From Phenylobacterium aquaticum (GTDB taxonomy: Bacteria > Pseudomonadota > Alphaproteobacteria > Caulobacterales > Caulobacteraceae): 64,000 nt of DNA. The stretch is from NCBI RefSeq assembly GCF_022695515.1, contig NZ_JALDPT010000024.1, positions 22,525-86,524 of the forward strand, read 5' to 3'. Positions 34,035-42,795 of the stretch are shown here, in pieces (within the stretch, counting starts at the first letter, position 1; every line of letters starts with the position of its first letter). The notes beneath the pieces were generated by a model. It did not search any database and was not told where the DNA came from. It was given only the letters and a program-made list of their open reading frames with translations. The position numbers and the translations under genes are program-made.

Positions 34035-35231
34035 TCAACGGGACAGTTGACGCATGGCCTTGTCGAGTCCCTCGATGGTCAGGGGGAACATCCGGTCGCC
34101 GACCAGCTGGCGCATCACCTCGATGGAAGGGGTGTAGTCCCAGTGGCGCTCGGCGGTGGGGTTCAGCCACACCACGTTCTCGAAGATCTGAGTGACCCGG
34201 TCCATCCAGATGGCCCCGGCCTCCTCGTTCCAATGCTCCACCGAGCCGCCCGGATAGGTGATCTCATAGGGGCTCATGGTGGCGTCGCCGACGAAGATCA
34301 CCTTGTATTCGTGGCTGAACTTGTGGAGCACGTCCCAGGTGTTCAGCTTCTCGGCATGGCGACGGCGGTTGTCCTTCCACACGCTCTCATAGAGGCAGTT
34401 GTGGAAGTAGTAGAACTCCATGTTCTTGAACTCGGTCCGCGCGGCCGAGAACAGCTCCTCGCAGACCTTGATGTGGCTGTCCATCGAGCCACCGATGTCG
34501 AAGAAGATCAGCACGCTGATCTTGTTTCGGCGCTCGGGGCGCATATTGATGTCGAGATAGCCCTTCTCCGCCGTGCCGCGGATCGTGGCGTTCATGTCCA
34601 GTTCGTCGGCCGACCCGTCGCGGACCCATTTGCGCAGGCGGCGTAGCGCCACCTTGATGTTGCGGGTGCCGAGCTCGACCGAGTCGTCCAGGTTCTTGTA
34701 CTCGCGCTTGTCCCAGACCTTGATCGCCTTGCCGTGGCGGCCCTTGTCCTGGCCCATGCGCACGCCTTCGGGGTGATAGCCGTTGGCGCCGAAGGGCGAG
34801 TCGCCGGTCGGGCCCTTGCCGTTCTTGCCGGCGCCCTTGCCGTCGCCGTCCCCGTCGCCCTCTTCCTGCTGCTGCTTCATGCGCTCGGCGAGCGCTTCCA
34901 TCAGCTTGTCGAAGCCGCCCATGGCCTCGATCTGGGCCTTTTCCTCATCGGTCAGGAACTGGTCCGACAGCTTCTTCAGCCACTCGGCCGGGATGTCGGA
35001 GACCCCCATGCCCTCAAGCTTCTCAAGGCCCTTGAACACGTGGCCGAACACCTGGTCGAACTTGTCGAGGTTCTTCTCGTCCTTGATCAGGGCGGCGCGG
35101 GACAGGAAGTAGAAGTCCTCGACGCTGCGATCGATCACCGCCTTGTCGAGCGCCTCCATGAGCATGAGGTACTCTTTCAGCGACACCGGGATCTTGGCGT
35201 CGCGGAGTTCGGTGAAGAAACGCATGAACAT
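34035..35231 (-). CDS. VWA-domain protein (CoxE-like)
   Basis: 398 residues from the ATG at 35231 with GGGAAG upstream. The N-terminus MFMRFFTELRDAKIPVSLKE opens a helical domain, followed by a Gln/Glu/Gly-rich low-complexity linker (about 118-140) and a von Willebrand A domain. The MIDAS motif reads FFDIGGSMDSH, where the first serine of D-x-S-x-S is Gly. Relatives pair with MoxR AAA+ ATPases in cofactor or metal-centre insertion, but no MoxR gene is visible here. Single-gene unit; function unknown. Confidence 0.82.
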   Translation of the reverse strand: MFMRFFTELRDAKIPVSLKEYLMLMEALDKAVIDRSVEDFYFLSRAALIKDEKNLDKFDQVFGHVFKGLEKLEGMGVSDIPAEWLKKLSDQFLTDEEKAQIEAMGGFDKLMEALAERMKQQQEEGDGDGDGKGAGKNGKGPTGDSPFGANGYHPEGVRMGQDKGRHGKAIKVWDKREYKNLDDSVELGTRNIKVALRRLRKWVRDGSADELDMNATIRGTAEKGYLDINMRPERRNKISVLIFFDIGGSMDSHIKVCEELFSAARTEFKNMEFYYFHNCLYESVWKDNRRRHAEKLNTWDVLHKFSHEYKVIFVGDATMSPYEITYPGGSVEHWNEEAGAIWMDRVTQIFENVVWLNPTAERHWDYTPSIEVMRQLVGDRMFPLTIEGLDKAMRQLSR

Positions 35232-35339
35232 GGGCAGGCTTCCCCAATGGCGGGACGAACATCTGTTTGACTGGGAAGGATGGGGCCGCGAGGGCCCCAT
35301 GTCCAGTGCGTCCGTTGCGTCTTGCCTGAGTGCGGGGTG

Positions 35340-36332
35340 TCAGCGCTCGCTGTCCAGGCTCGCCATCTGGGCCGGGGCGTAGCGCGCGCCGGCGGCGGCG
35401 CCCTTCGGCGCGGCGGCCTCGATGGCGGCCAGATCCGTCGGCGACAGGTCCAGCGCCAGCGCCCCCAGCGACTCGGCCAGGCGATCGCGTCGACGCGCGC
35501 CGATCAGCGGCACGATGTCGTCGCCCTGAGCCAGCACCCAGGCCACGGCGATCTGGGCGACGGTGACGCCGCGGGCGCTGGCCACGGCGCGCAGCGCCTC
35601 CACCAGCGCCAGGTTGGCCTCCAGGTTCTCGCCCTGGAAGCGCGGGGTGTGGCCGCGGATGTCGCCGGCCGAGAGCTGGCGATTGGTCCAGTGCCCGCTG
35701 ATCAGGCCCCGGGCCAGGACGCCATAGGCGGTGACGGCGATCCCCAGCTCCCGGCAGGTCGGCAGGATGGCGTCCTCTATGCCGCGCGCGATGATCGAGT
35801 ACTCGATCTGCAGGTCGGCGATGGGATGAACCGCGGCGGCGCGACGAATGGTCTGGGCGCCCACCTCGGACAGGCCGATGTGGCGGACATAGCCGGCCTG
35901 CACCAGCTCGGCGATGGCGCCGATCGTGTCCTCGATCGGCACGTTGGGATCCAGGCGGGCCGGGCGATAGACGTCGATATGGTCGACGCCCAGGCGCTTG
36001 AGACTGTAGGCGCAGGCGGTCTTCACGGCGCGGGGGCTGGCGTCATAGCCGATCCACTGGCTGTCCGGTCCGCGCTGGGCGCCGAACTTCACACTGATCA
36101 GCAGGTCGTCGCGGCGATGGCGCTTCAGGGCCTCGCCGATCAGCATCTCGTTGTGGCCCATGCCGTAGAAGTCGCCGGTGTCGAGCAGGGTGATCCCGGC
36201 CTCGACGGCGGCGTCGAGGGTGGCGATGGATTCCGCGCGGTCCGCCGGGCCGTACATGTCCGACATGCCCATGCAGCCCAAGCCGACGATGGAGGTTGCG
36301 GGGCCGGTCTTACCGAGTGTGGTCTTTTGCAT
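35340..36332 (-). CDS. Aldo/keto reductase
   Basis: 330 residues from the ATG at 36332. The family features are TSIVGLGCMGMSDMYGP, catalytic Asp-Tyr (LLDTGDFYGMGHNE, with Lys in ISVKFG), and the NADPH-site C-terminus IGARRRDRLAESLGAL. This subgroup (YghZ/AKR13-like) reduces aldehydes and ketones. The open frame continues upstream to 37268 only as a shadow of the LysR gene. The divergent LysR gene and a palindrome between them suggest direct control. Confidence 0.9.
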   Translation of the reverse strand: MQKTTLGKTGPATSIVGLGCMGMSDMYGPADRAESIATLDAAVEAGITLLDTGDFYGMGHNEMLIGEALKRHRRDDLLISVKFGAQRGPDSQWIGYDASPRAVKTACAYSLKRLGVDHIDVYRPARLDPNVPIEDTIGAIAELVQAGYVRHIGLSEVGAQTIRRAAAVHPIADLQIEYSIIARGIEDAILPTCRELGIAVTAYGVLARGLISGHWTNRQLSAGDIRGHTPRFQGENLEANLALVEALRAVASARGVTVAQIAVAWVLAQGDDIVPLIGARRRDRLAESLGALALDLSPTDLAAIEAAAPKGAAAGARYAPAQMASLDSER

Positions 36333-36404
36333 GGCGTCTCTCCGAAGGGGGTGTGGCCCCCTTATGCGCCCCTGAGGTTCATGCGATAATCCGCATTGTG
36401 TTGA

Positions 36405-36417
36405 ACGAACTGTTCGT
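36405..36417. promoter_or_regulatory. Short palindrome between aldo/keto reductase and LysR gene
   Basis: ACGAAC-T-GTTCGT is a perfect 13-base dyad in the 96-base gap (36333-36428) between divergent genes, 11 bases before the LysR start. The placement is what is expected of an autoregulatory LysR site, although the T-N11-A pattern is only loosely present. Confidence 0.5.
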
Positions 36418-36428
36418 AAAATAGAACA

Positions 36429-37319
36429 ATGAGAGCGCCGGACCTGGACGACCTCGCCGCCTTCGCCGCCATCGCCCGGCGGCGAAGCTTCCGTGCGGCG
36501 GCGGTGGAGCGGGGCGTGTCGGTCTCCACCCTCAGCCAGACCCTGCGCGATCTTGAGGCCCGGCTCGACCTTCGGCTCATCAACCGCACCACCCGCAGCG
36601 TGGCCCTGACCGAGGCGGGCGCGCGCCTGCTGGAGCGGATCACCCCGGCGCTCGCCGATATCAGCCGGGCGGTGGAGGAGACCCTGACCGAGGCCGGGGA
36701 GGCGACGGGCCGCCTGCGCATCAATGCGCCCGAGCCGGCCATCGAGCTGACCCTGGCCCCGATGATCGCCCCGTTCCTGGCCGCCAATCCCCGCGTGGAG
36801 CTGGAGATCCGGGCCGAGACCGCCTTGGTGGACATCGTGGCCGAGGGGTTCGACGCCGGCGTCCGTTGGGGGGAGAGCCTGGCCAAGGACATGATCGCCG
36901 TGCCGATCAGCGGCCCGCAGCGCTATGTGGTGATCGCCGCGCCTGAGCTGCTGGCCCGGGTCGGGACGCCGTCCCACCCTCGCGACCTGCTGGCTGCGCC
37001 CTGCATCCGCACCCGCTTCGCCAGCGGCCTGACTCCGGCCTGGGAGTTCGAGCGGGGCGGGGAGACGGTCAGGATCGAGCCCTCCGGCCCGCTGGTGGGC
37101 GCCAGCGCCCACAGCCTGATCCGCGCCTGCTGCGACGGGGTCGGCTTCTACACCACCTTTGAGGACTTCGCCCGGCCGCACCTGCAGGCCGGCCGCCTGG
37201 TCACCGTGCTGGACGACTGGTGCGAGCCCTTCCCGGGACCCTTCCTCTACTATCCCAGCCGCCGCCACATGCCGGGACCATTGCGGGCCTTCGTCGACTT
37301 CGCCCGCTGGCGGGGTTAG
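36429..37319 (+). CDS. LysR-family transcriptional regulator
   Basis: 296 residues. N-terminal HTH: LDDLAAFAAIARRRSFRAAA, then VSVSTLSQTLRDLEARLDLRL. A periplasmic-binding-fold effector domain follows (about 95-296). It belongs to the group often divergent from oxidoreductases and probably controls the aldo/keto reductase. The stop overlaps that of the convergent nitronate monooxygenase by 4 bases. Confidence 0.91.
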   Translation: MRAPDLDDLAAFAAIARRRSFRAAAVERGVSVSTLSQTLRDLEARLDLRLINRTTRSVALTEAGARLLERITPALADISRAVEETLTEAGEATGRLRINAPEPAIELTLAPMIAPFLAANPRVELEIRAETALVDIVAEGFDAGVRWGESLAKDMIAVPISGPQRYVVIAAPELLARVGTPSHPRDLLAAPCIRTRFASGLTPAWEFERGGETVRIEPSGPLVGASAHSLIRACCDGVGFYTTFEDFARPHLQAGRLVTVLDDWCEPFPGPFLYYPSRRHMPGPLRAFVDFARWRG

Positions 37320-38359
37320 GCGGCCTCGGCGACCAGGGTCCTGACCATGTCACCCGCCGGCGCCTCGCGGGCCAGGGGCGAGCCCTGGCCGGCCCAGTGG
37401 GCGGCGAAGCCGTGGTCGCCGCGGGCCTTGGCCGCCGCGTGCAGCGCTTTGCCGGCGTCATAGGCAACCGGGTAGGCCGGGACCGGACCGCCCTCGAACC
37501 GCGCCAGCCGGTTGGCGATGCCCCGCGCCGGACGGCCCGAGATGGCCGAGGTGAACCGGGTGTCGCGGGCCTGGTCGCTCTTGAGGACCGCGCGATAGGC
37601 CGCGTCCGCCGCGGATTCCGGGCACAGGACGAAGGCGGTGCCCAGCTGGGCCGCCGCCGCCCCGAGGGTCAGGGCCGCCTTGATCTCGCGGCCCTGCATG
37701 ATCCCGCCCGCCGCCACCACCGGCAGGCGGGTGCGCTGGACCAGCTGGCTGACCAATACCGGCATGGAGAGCGCGGGGTCGTGAGCCTCGGGATCGAACA
37801 CCCCGCGATGGCCGCCGGCCTCGGTCCCCTGGGCGACGATCACCTCGACGCCCGCGGCCTCGATGGCCTGGGCCTCCTGGGGATTGGTCGCCGTGGCCAT
37901 GGTCCCGATCCCGGCCGCGCGGAAGGCGGCGATCCAGTCGCGGGGCGGCAAACCGAAGTGGAAGCTGACCACCGGGGGCGCCGTCGCCAGCAGCATGCGG
38001 AACGCCGCCTCGTCCTCCACGAAGCTGCGATAGATCTCCTGCAGATCGGTCGGCGGCGCGGCGTCGAATTCGCTGAAGAACGGACGCAGCTGGTCGATCC
38101 AGCCGGCCTCGACGGCGGCGTCGCGCCGGGCCGGCGCATGGCAGAACATGTTGACCGAGAACAGGCCCGAGGTCTTGGCGCGGGTCTCCTCGATCATCTG
38201 GCGCGCCGCCTCGACCGAGGCCGCCCCGATGCCAAGCGAGCCCATCCCGCCGGCATTGGCCACCGCCGCCGCGAGCGCCGGGGTCGACACCCCGGCCATG
38301 GGCGCCTGGATGACGGGGTGGGCCAGGCCGAACAGCCGGGCGGGATCAAACAGCGACAT
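37316..38359 (-). CDS. Nitronate monooxygenase (2-nitropropane dioxygenase family)
   Basis: 347 residues, FMN-binding TIM barrel. HPVIQAPMAGVSTPALAAAV, then AQGTEAGGHRG (with the catalytic/FMN-site His) and VVAAGGIMQGREIKAALTLG mark the class. It oxidises alkyl nitronates such as propionate-3-nitronate, protecting the cell from a metabolic poison. It stands alone; its upstream region is the gap to the HtaA gene at 38360-38499. Confidence 0.9.
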   Translation of the reverse strand: MSLFDPARLFGLAHPVIQAPMAGVSTPALAAAVANAGGMGSLGIGAASVEAARQMIEETRAKTSGLFSVNMFCHAPARRDAAVEAGWIDQLRPFFSEFDAAPPTDLQEIYRSFVEDEAAFRMLLATAPPVVSFHFGLPPRDWIAAFRAAGIGTMATATNPQEAQAIEAAGVEVIVAQGTEAGGHRGVFDPEAHDPALSMPVLVSQLVQRTRLPVVAAGGIMQGREIKAALTLGAAAAQLGTAFVLCPESAADAAYRAVLKSDQARDTRFTSAISGRPARGIANRLARFEGGPVPAYPVAYDAGKALHAAAKARGDHGFAAHWAGQGSPLAREAPAGDMVRTLVAEAA

Positions 38360-38499
38360 GCGATCGGCTCCTCAGGGCGCGCTCAGGCACAAGTGAGGGG
38401 CGCCGCGCCCCGCGCAAGGCCCGCCCGCGCAAAAGCCCCGTGATCCCTCCGCCCAGGGCTGCTAGGTCGTAGATGCGGTTCGCGCCACGGAGATGACGA

Positions 38500-38997
38500 A
38501 TGACCGAGACCCCCCAGCCCGTCCAGATCGCCGCCCTCGCCTGGGGCGTGAAGCAGAGCTTCCGCAGCTATGTGGAGGCGACCGGCGGGACCATCGAGGT
38601 CGGGGCCGAGGCGACGCGCGCCGAGGACGGAGGCTTCGTCTTCCAGGCCGCGCCGGACAGCGACCTCAGCCTCGCCGCCGACGGGACTCTGCAGGGCGTC
38701 GGCAAGTTCCTGGGCGAGGTGAAGTTCGATTCCCACGGGGGCATGCTCAAGGTGTTCCTGGCCGACCCGATCCTGGAGGTTCGCGAGAGCGGCGCCGTGC
38801 TGACCGTGGCCGACACGCCCAAGCGCAACTACCGCGTCGAGGTCGCGACCCTCGACCTCGCCGCCCTCGTCCGAGAGGACGCCGGGGCGGTGGTCGCCCC
38901 CGCGGCGCTCGCCATGTTCGGCATCCAGTGGCTGGGCGACCACTACCCGCTGAAGACCCCCCTCGATCCGGTCCGTCTCACGCCGGCCGCGGCTTAG
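38500..38997 (+). CDS. Single HtaA-like domain protein, possibly haem-binding
   Basis: 165 residues, no signal peptide. AWGVKQSFRSYVEATGG and GEVKFDSHGGMLKVFLADP match the start and centre of the HtaA domain known from corynebacterial haem uptake. The Tyr (Tyr24) and His (His79) at the haem-contact positions of that domain are both present. In actinobacteria HtaA is exported; here the protein looks cytoplasmic and stands alone, 7 bases before a CoaD-like gene. The function is not known; haem binding is an inference from two residues. Confidence 0.65.
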   Translation: MTETPQPVQIAALAWGVKQSFRSYVEATGGTIEVGAEATRAEDGGFVFQAAPDSDLSLAADGTLQGVGKFLGEVKFDSHGGMLKVFLADPILEVRESGAVLTVADTPKRNYRVEVATLDLAALVREDAGAVVAPAALAMFGIQWLGDHYPLKTPLDPVRLTPAAA

Positions 38998-39004
38998 GAC
39001 GGCC

Positions 39005-39535
39005 ATGCGCAAGACCGGCAAGACCACCGCGCTCTATGCGGGCTCGTTCGACCCCATCACCCGCGGCCACCTCGATATCATCGGCAAGGCGCTGATGACC
39101 TTCGACACGGTCCATGTCGCCATCGGCGCCAATCCGAAGAAGCAGCGCGCCTTCAGCGTGGCCGAAAGCCAGCAGCTGATCACCGGCTCGATCCTGGAGC
39201 AGTGGCCCGACGCCAAGGGCGCGGACGACCGGCTGTTCGAGGGCGCGCTCATCGTCAGCCAGTATGTCGACCAGGGCCTGATCGCCTACGCCCGCAGCAT
39301 CGGGGCGACCCACATCGTCCGCGGCCTGCGCGAGGCCAGCGACTTCCACGACGAATTCAACATCCATGGCGTCGCCGCCCGCATCGACCCTTCGATCTCC
39401 ATGGTCCACTTCATCTGCGAAGCGCCCTTCCTGCACGTCTCCTCCAGCACCGCCAAGGAACTGGCGGCGGTGGGAGAAGACATCGGCTGGCTGGTGATGC
39501 CCTGCGTGGAGCAGGCCTTCGCGGCGCGGCGCTAG
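39005..39535 (+). CDS. CoaD-like pantetheine-phosphate adenylyltransferase
   Basis: 176 residues. Nucleotidyltransferase motif AGSFDPITRGHLDIIG (T-x-G-H), VRGLREASDFHDEF and C-terminal HVSSSTAKEL correspond to the three CoaD signatures. PPAT joins 4'-phosphopantetheine and ATP to dephospho-CoA. It differs from usual CoaD in a longer segment before VRGLR (ALIVSQYVDQGLIAYARS) and in less conserved ends, so it may be either the cell's PPAT or a paralog. Seven bases after the HtaA-domain gene, so probably co-transcribed. Confidence 0.8.
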   Translation: MRKTGKTTALYAGSFDPITRGHLDIIGKALMTFDTVHVAIGANPKKQRAFSVAESQQLITGSILEQWPDAKGADDRLFEGALIVSQYVDQGLIAYARSIGATHIVRGLREASDFHDEFNIHGVAARIDPSISMVHFICEAPFLHVSSSTAKELAAVGEDIGWLVMPCVEQAFAARR

Positions 39536-39930
39536 CGAGGGGCCGGATCAGGACCGGGCTTCGGGGTGCGATAGATGGCGTTGTCGATCCGGCCCTGGTC
39601 GTCGACGTGGAACGCCCACTCCAGCACGCCCTTTTCGAACACCGTGCGATAGAGCTCCACCCCCCGCGGGTCGGTGGAGTTCAGGGTGACGGACCGCAGG
39701 GGCCCCAGGGCGGTCAGTTCCGATTGCGCCACGCCGGCCTGGGCCCGCACCGCGTCCGCCAGGCCGGGCGACAGGGTCCCATAGGCGATGTGACCCTCGG
39801 CGGCGTCCTGGATCAGCTGGCGCAGCATCTGGGCGTGATCCGCCGCCGCTGCGGCGGGCGGGGCGCCAAGGCTTAGGACCAAGGCCGACACGAGGCCCGC
39901 CAGGGCGCCCGCCTGTTTGATCCGCAGCAT
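39532..39930 (-). CDS. Secreted protein with short beta domain, function unknown
   Basis: 132 residues with a signal peptide (cleavage near AAAA, residue 30). The rest has GPLRSVTLNSTDPRGVELYR followed by WAFHVDDQGRIDN, a pattern seen in a small C-terminal domain attached to some serine hydrolases (beta-lactamase-like), but here it stands alone. Stop overlaps that of the CoaD-like gene. No function assigned. Confidence 0.7.
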   Translation of the reverse strand: MLRIKQAGALAGLVSALVLSLGAPPAAAAADHAQMLRQLIQDAAEGHIAYGTLSPGLADAVRAQAGVAQSELTALGPLRSVTLNSTDPRGVELYRTVFEKGVLEWAFHVDDQGRIDNAIYRTPKPGPDPAPR

Positions 39931-39986
39931 CTTTCGTCCTCCGAGCGTGTGGCTCAGAGAGAAGATTACATTTGTAAATTATTAGA

Positions 39987-41471
39987 TCAAGCCCGGTCCC
40001 GGCCGCGCAGGATCGCCCGGCCCTTGCGGTTGGCGGTCTCCGCCAGGCCGCGCCGTTTCCAGGGCCGCCAGCTGTCCCCGGGCCCATAGGGATCGCCCAG
40101 GTGGTAGGCGGCGATCACCTCGGCCAAGGGGTTGGTGGGCGTCACCTCGATGGGGCGCAGCCGGACGTAGCCGGCCATGCGCAGGGCCTCGAGCCCGGCG
40201 CCGACCCCGCGGGCCTTGCGGACCGCCTCATCCACCACCGCGTCGGCGCACCCCAGCCAGTGGGCGAGCAGCCGGGTGCGCAGGCGCAGGATCTCGGCCC
40301 GGTTGCCCGTCCCCGGCCGTCCGGTCGCCTCGAAGCTCATGTCGCACTCGGTGTCGAAGCCCATGGAGCGGTTGTTGATATTGGCCGACCCGATCCGCAG
40401 CAGCCGGTCGTCGATGATGGTCAGCTTGGCGTGGACGATGATCGTCCGGCCCTGGGTCGTCACAGGGCTGTAGGCTCTGAGCCGGCCATGCTTGTCGGCC
40501 CGCTGCAGCCGCTTCAGGAACCGCAGTCGGGTGCGGTCCATGGTGATCTGGTCGAAATAGCTGGGGGAATGCTCGGTGGAGATCAGCACCACCTCCGGCC
40601 CGTCGGGCTCGGCCAGCCGCTGGGCGAGGGCCGCGGCGATCAGCGGCGAGGTGAAGTACTGGTTCTCCATATAGATGCACCGCCGGGCGTCGGCGATGCT
40701 CTCCAGGTGCAGGCGCTCGACCTCCCGCACCTCGGGATATCGCCGCCAGACCCCGTGGGTCCGCGACAGGCCGACGGTCACATCCTGGAACCCCGCCTTG
40801 ACCGAGGCCGGCCAGCGCGGGCGCACGGGCGGCGTCGGCTCCAGGGTCTCGCCCGTCGCCCGCGCCCAGCGCTCGCGGAACAGCTCGCCCAGCATGCGGG
40901 CCGCGGGTCCCTCGACCACGCCCATCACCTCGTGGCGGCTGTCGAAGCACTTGTTGTCGCGCCGGGTCTTTTCGCGGCGGGGATCGTCGTCCAGGTGCAG
41001 GGCGGTGTCCCAGCGGTCGGGGCCGATGTCGCCGCCGCCGCAGAAGCCCACGGCGTCGTCGACGATGATCATCTTCTGGTGATGGCAGGCGCCGAGTGGC
41101 AGCTTGCCGTCCAGCACGAACCGGACCTTGCTGTGGGCGAAGTCGGCTCGGTCGACGAGGGGGAAGAAGTGCTGGGTCGCGGCCACCGGCATGGCCGACT
41201 TCCAGCACAGGATGCGCACGTCCAACTCGGGATTGTCGTTCGCCATCCGCTTCAGGAAATTGGCGATGCGGTCGCCGGGCGGCCCGCCGCCCCCAGGCTT
41301 GGGATGGAACAGGGTGTCGGGTTCGAAGGCCCAGTTCAGCAGGTGGATGGAGCGCCTGGCCTGGCTCATGGCCAGCATGGCGGCGTCGAAATAGTCGGCC
41401 ATGTCGATCAGCAGGGCCGCGCGGGACGAGGTCTCGCGCCGCCAGCAGGTCGTTTCAGGTTCAAGCAGCAT
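39987..41471 (-). CDS. Phospholipase D family protein (two HKD motifs)
   Basis: 494 residues. Both active-site motifs are intact: HHQKMIIVDDAVGFCGGGD (H-x-K-x4-D) and VHAKLTIIDDRLLRIGSANI. The fold is that of PLD or cardiolipin-synthase-like phosphatidyltransferases. The N-terminal SIHLLNWAFEPDT segment is typical of bacterial PLDs of this size. No signal peptide or membrane segment, so hydrolysis in the cytoplasm or at the inner membrane face is likely; substrate not defined. Single gene. Confidence 0.9.
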   Translation of the reverse strand: MLLEPETTCWRRETSSRAALLIDMADYFDAAMLAMSQARRSIHLLNWAFEPDTLFHPKPGGGGPPGDRIANFLKRMANDNPELDVRILCWKSAMPVAATQHFFPLVDRADFAHSKVRFVLDGKLPLGACHHQKMIIVDDAVGFCGGGDIGPDRWDTALHLDDDPRREKTRRDNKCFDSRHEVMGVVEGPAARMLGELFRERWARATGETLEPTPPVRPRWPASVKAGFQDVTVGLSRTHGVWRRYPEVREVERLHLESIADARRCIYMENQYFTSPLIAAALAQRLAEPDGPEVVLISTEHSPSYFDQITMDRTRLRFLKRLQRADKHGRLRAYSPVTTQGRTIIVHAKLTIIDDRLLRIGSANINNRSMGFDTECDMSFEATGRPGTGNRAEILRLRTRLLAHWLGCADAVVDEAVRKARGVGAGLEALRMAGYVRLRPIEVTPTNPLAEVIAAYHLGDPYGPGDSWRPWKRRGLAETANRKGRAILRGRDRA

Positions 41472-41612
41472 GCGCGGGCCCCGGCGAAGCCCGCCTAACG
41501 GTCAAGGTCGCCGGGCGTTCCCGCCGTCCGCCGGGCGGCCGCGCCCGGAACCCGGGCCTGACCGGCGCATTGGGAGGAGGACCACCTTAAGGCCAAGCCC
41601 ACGGAGACCCCC

Positions 41613-41762
41613 ATGTTTGCGACCATCGCCGCCGTCCTCGTCGTCCTCTGGCTCCTGGGCTTCCTCGCCTTCCACGTCACCGCCGGCTTCATCCACCTGC
41701 TGCTCGTGCTCGCCGTCGTGATGATCGTGCTGCACTTCGTCCGCGGCGGCCGAGCGGTCTAG
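41613..41762 (+). CDS. Small lmo0937-type membrane protein
   Basis: 49 residues starting MFATIAAVLVVLWLLGFLAF, with two membrane segments separated by a short HVTAGFIHLLL turn and a final RGGRAV. This size and W-L-L-G...G-G-F-I-H layout fit the lmo0937 family of tiny membrane proteins of unknown function. GGAGA lies 7 bases before the ATG. Confidence 0.8.
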   Translation: MFATIAAVLVVLWLLGFLAFHVTAGFIHLLLVLAVVMIVLHFVRGGRAV

Positions 41763-41781
41763 AGCGGCCCAGGCCAGGCAG

Positions 41782-42672
41782 CTATCTGGCGGCGCAGACC
41801 TTTCGCACCAGGCCGCGAAGCCATTGGTGCGCGGGGTCGCCGTCCATCCGCGGATGCCAGAGCAGCGACACCGTGAACCGGGGCAGGTCCACGGGCAGCG
41901 AAAAGGTCGCCATGCCGACCCGCAGGGCGGCGGTATGCCGCTCCGGCACGGTGGCGATCAGGTCTGAGGCGCGGGCCAGGGCGAGGGCGGCCGAGAATCC
42001 GCTGACCTCGCTGACGATGGCGCGGGTCACGCCCGCCGGGGCGAGCCAGTCGTCGATCTGCGCCTTTTCCGAGCCTTGCAGCACGACATGCACATGGACG
42101 CCCGCGCCATAGGCCTCGGCGCTCACCGGCCCCGCGCTCAGCGGGTGGCATGAGCGCACCACGCCCACATAGCCGTCCTCGAACAGGCTTTGCGCCCGCA
42201 CCTCCGGGCCGATGGTCCGCTCGACGACCCCTGTCTCCAGGTCAACGCTGCCGTCGCGCAGGGGGGCGCTGTCCTTGTCGGTCTTAGTGAGAAACCTCAG
42301 CCGCACGCCGGGCGCCTGCGCCCGCACCACCGCCACGAGCTTGGCGCCGAAATTCTCCACGAACCCCTCGCGGGCCCGCAGGGTGAAGGTGCGATCCAGG
42401 CGCGACAGATCCACTCCCGCTACGGGGCGCAGCATCGCCTCGGCCTCCTGCACCACCGCGCCGACCTGCTCCCGCAGGGCCAGGGCCCGCGGTGTCGGCA
42501 CGAGGCCGCGGCCGGCCCGGACCAGCAGGGCGTCTCCCGTGGACTCGCGCAGTCTCGACAGGGTCCGGCTCATCGCGGACGGGCTGAGCCGGAGCCGCTT
42601 GGCCGCGCGGGCCACGCTGCCCTCGGCCAGCAGGACATCCAGGGCGACGAGCAGATTGAGGTCGGGGATCAT
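41782..42672 (-). CDS. LysR-family transcriptional regulator
   Basis: 296 residues. HTH: LVALDVLLAEGSVARAAKRLRL with SPSAMSRTLSRLRES; effector domain from about 90. It diverges from the DHA2 exporter gene across 123 bases (42673-42795) and probably regulates it. A CATATG at 42700 within this gap is part of a weak dyad (ACCATATGTGG) that could be its site. Confidence 0.9.
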   Translation of the reverse strand: MIPDLNLLVALDVLLAEGSVARAAKRLRLSPSAMSRTLSRLRESTGDALLVRAGRGLVPTPRALALREQVGAVVQEAEAMLRPVAGVDLSRLDRTFTLRAREGFVENFGAKLVAVVRAQAPGVRLRFLTKTDKDSAPLRDGSVDLETGVVERTIGPEVRAQSLFEDGYVGVVRSCHPLSAGPVSAEAYGAGVHVHVVLQGSEKAQIDDWLAPAGVTRAIVSEVSGFSAALALARASDLIATVPERHTAALRVGMATFSLPVDLPRFTVSLLWHPRMDGDPAHQWLRGLVRKVCAAR

Positions 42673-42795
42673 GTCCCCTGACTAGCACGGATCCGACCAT
42701 ATGTGGCGTCAGACGCACGAGCGGAGTGCAAACCCTGAGTGTTCCGCCGCATCCCCGGCGGGGCTATCTCCGGCCTCTCATCCAGGAGGCAAGCC

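Noticed and set aside
36333..37268. Aldo/keto reductase extended to 37268
   Set aside because: The extra part is antisense to the LysR gene and has no enzyme motif; the natural start is at 36332.
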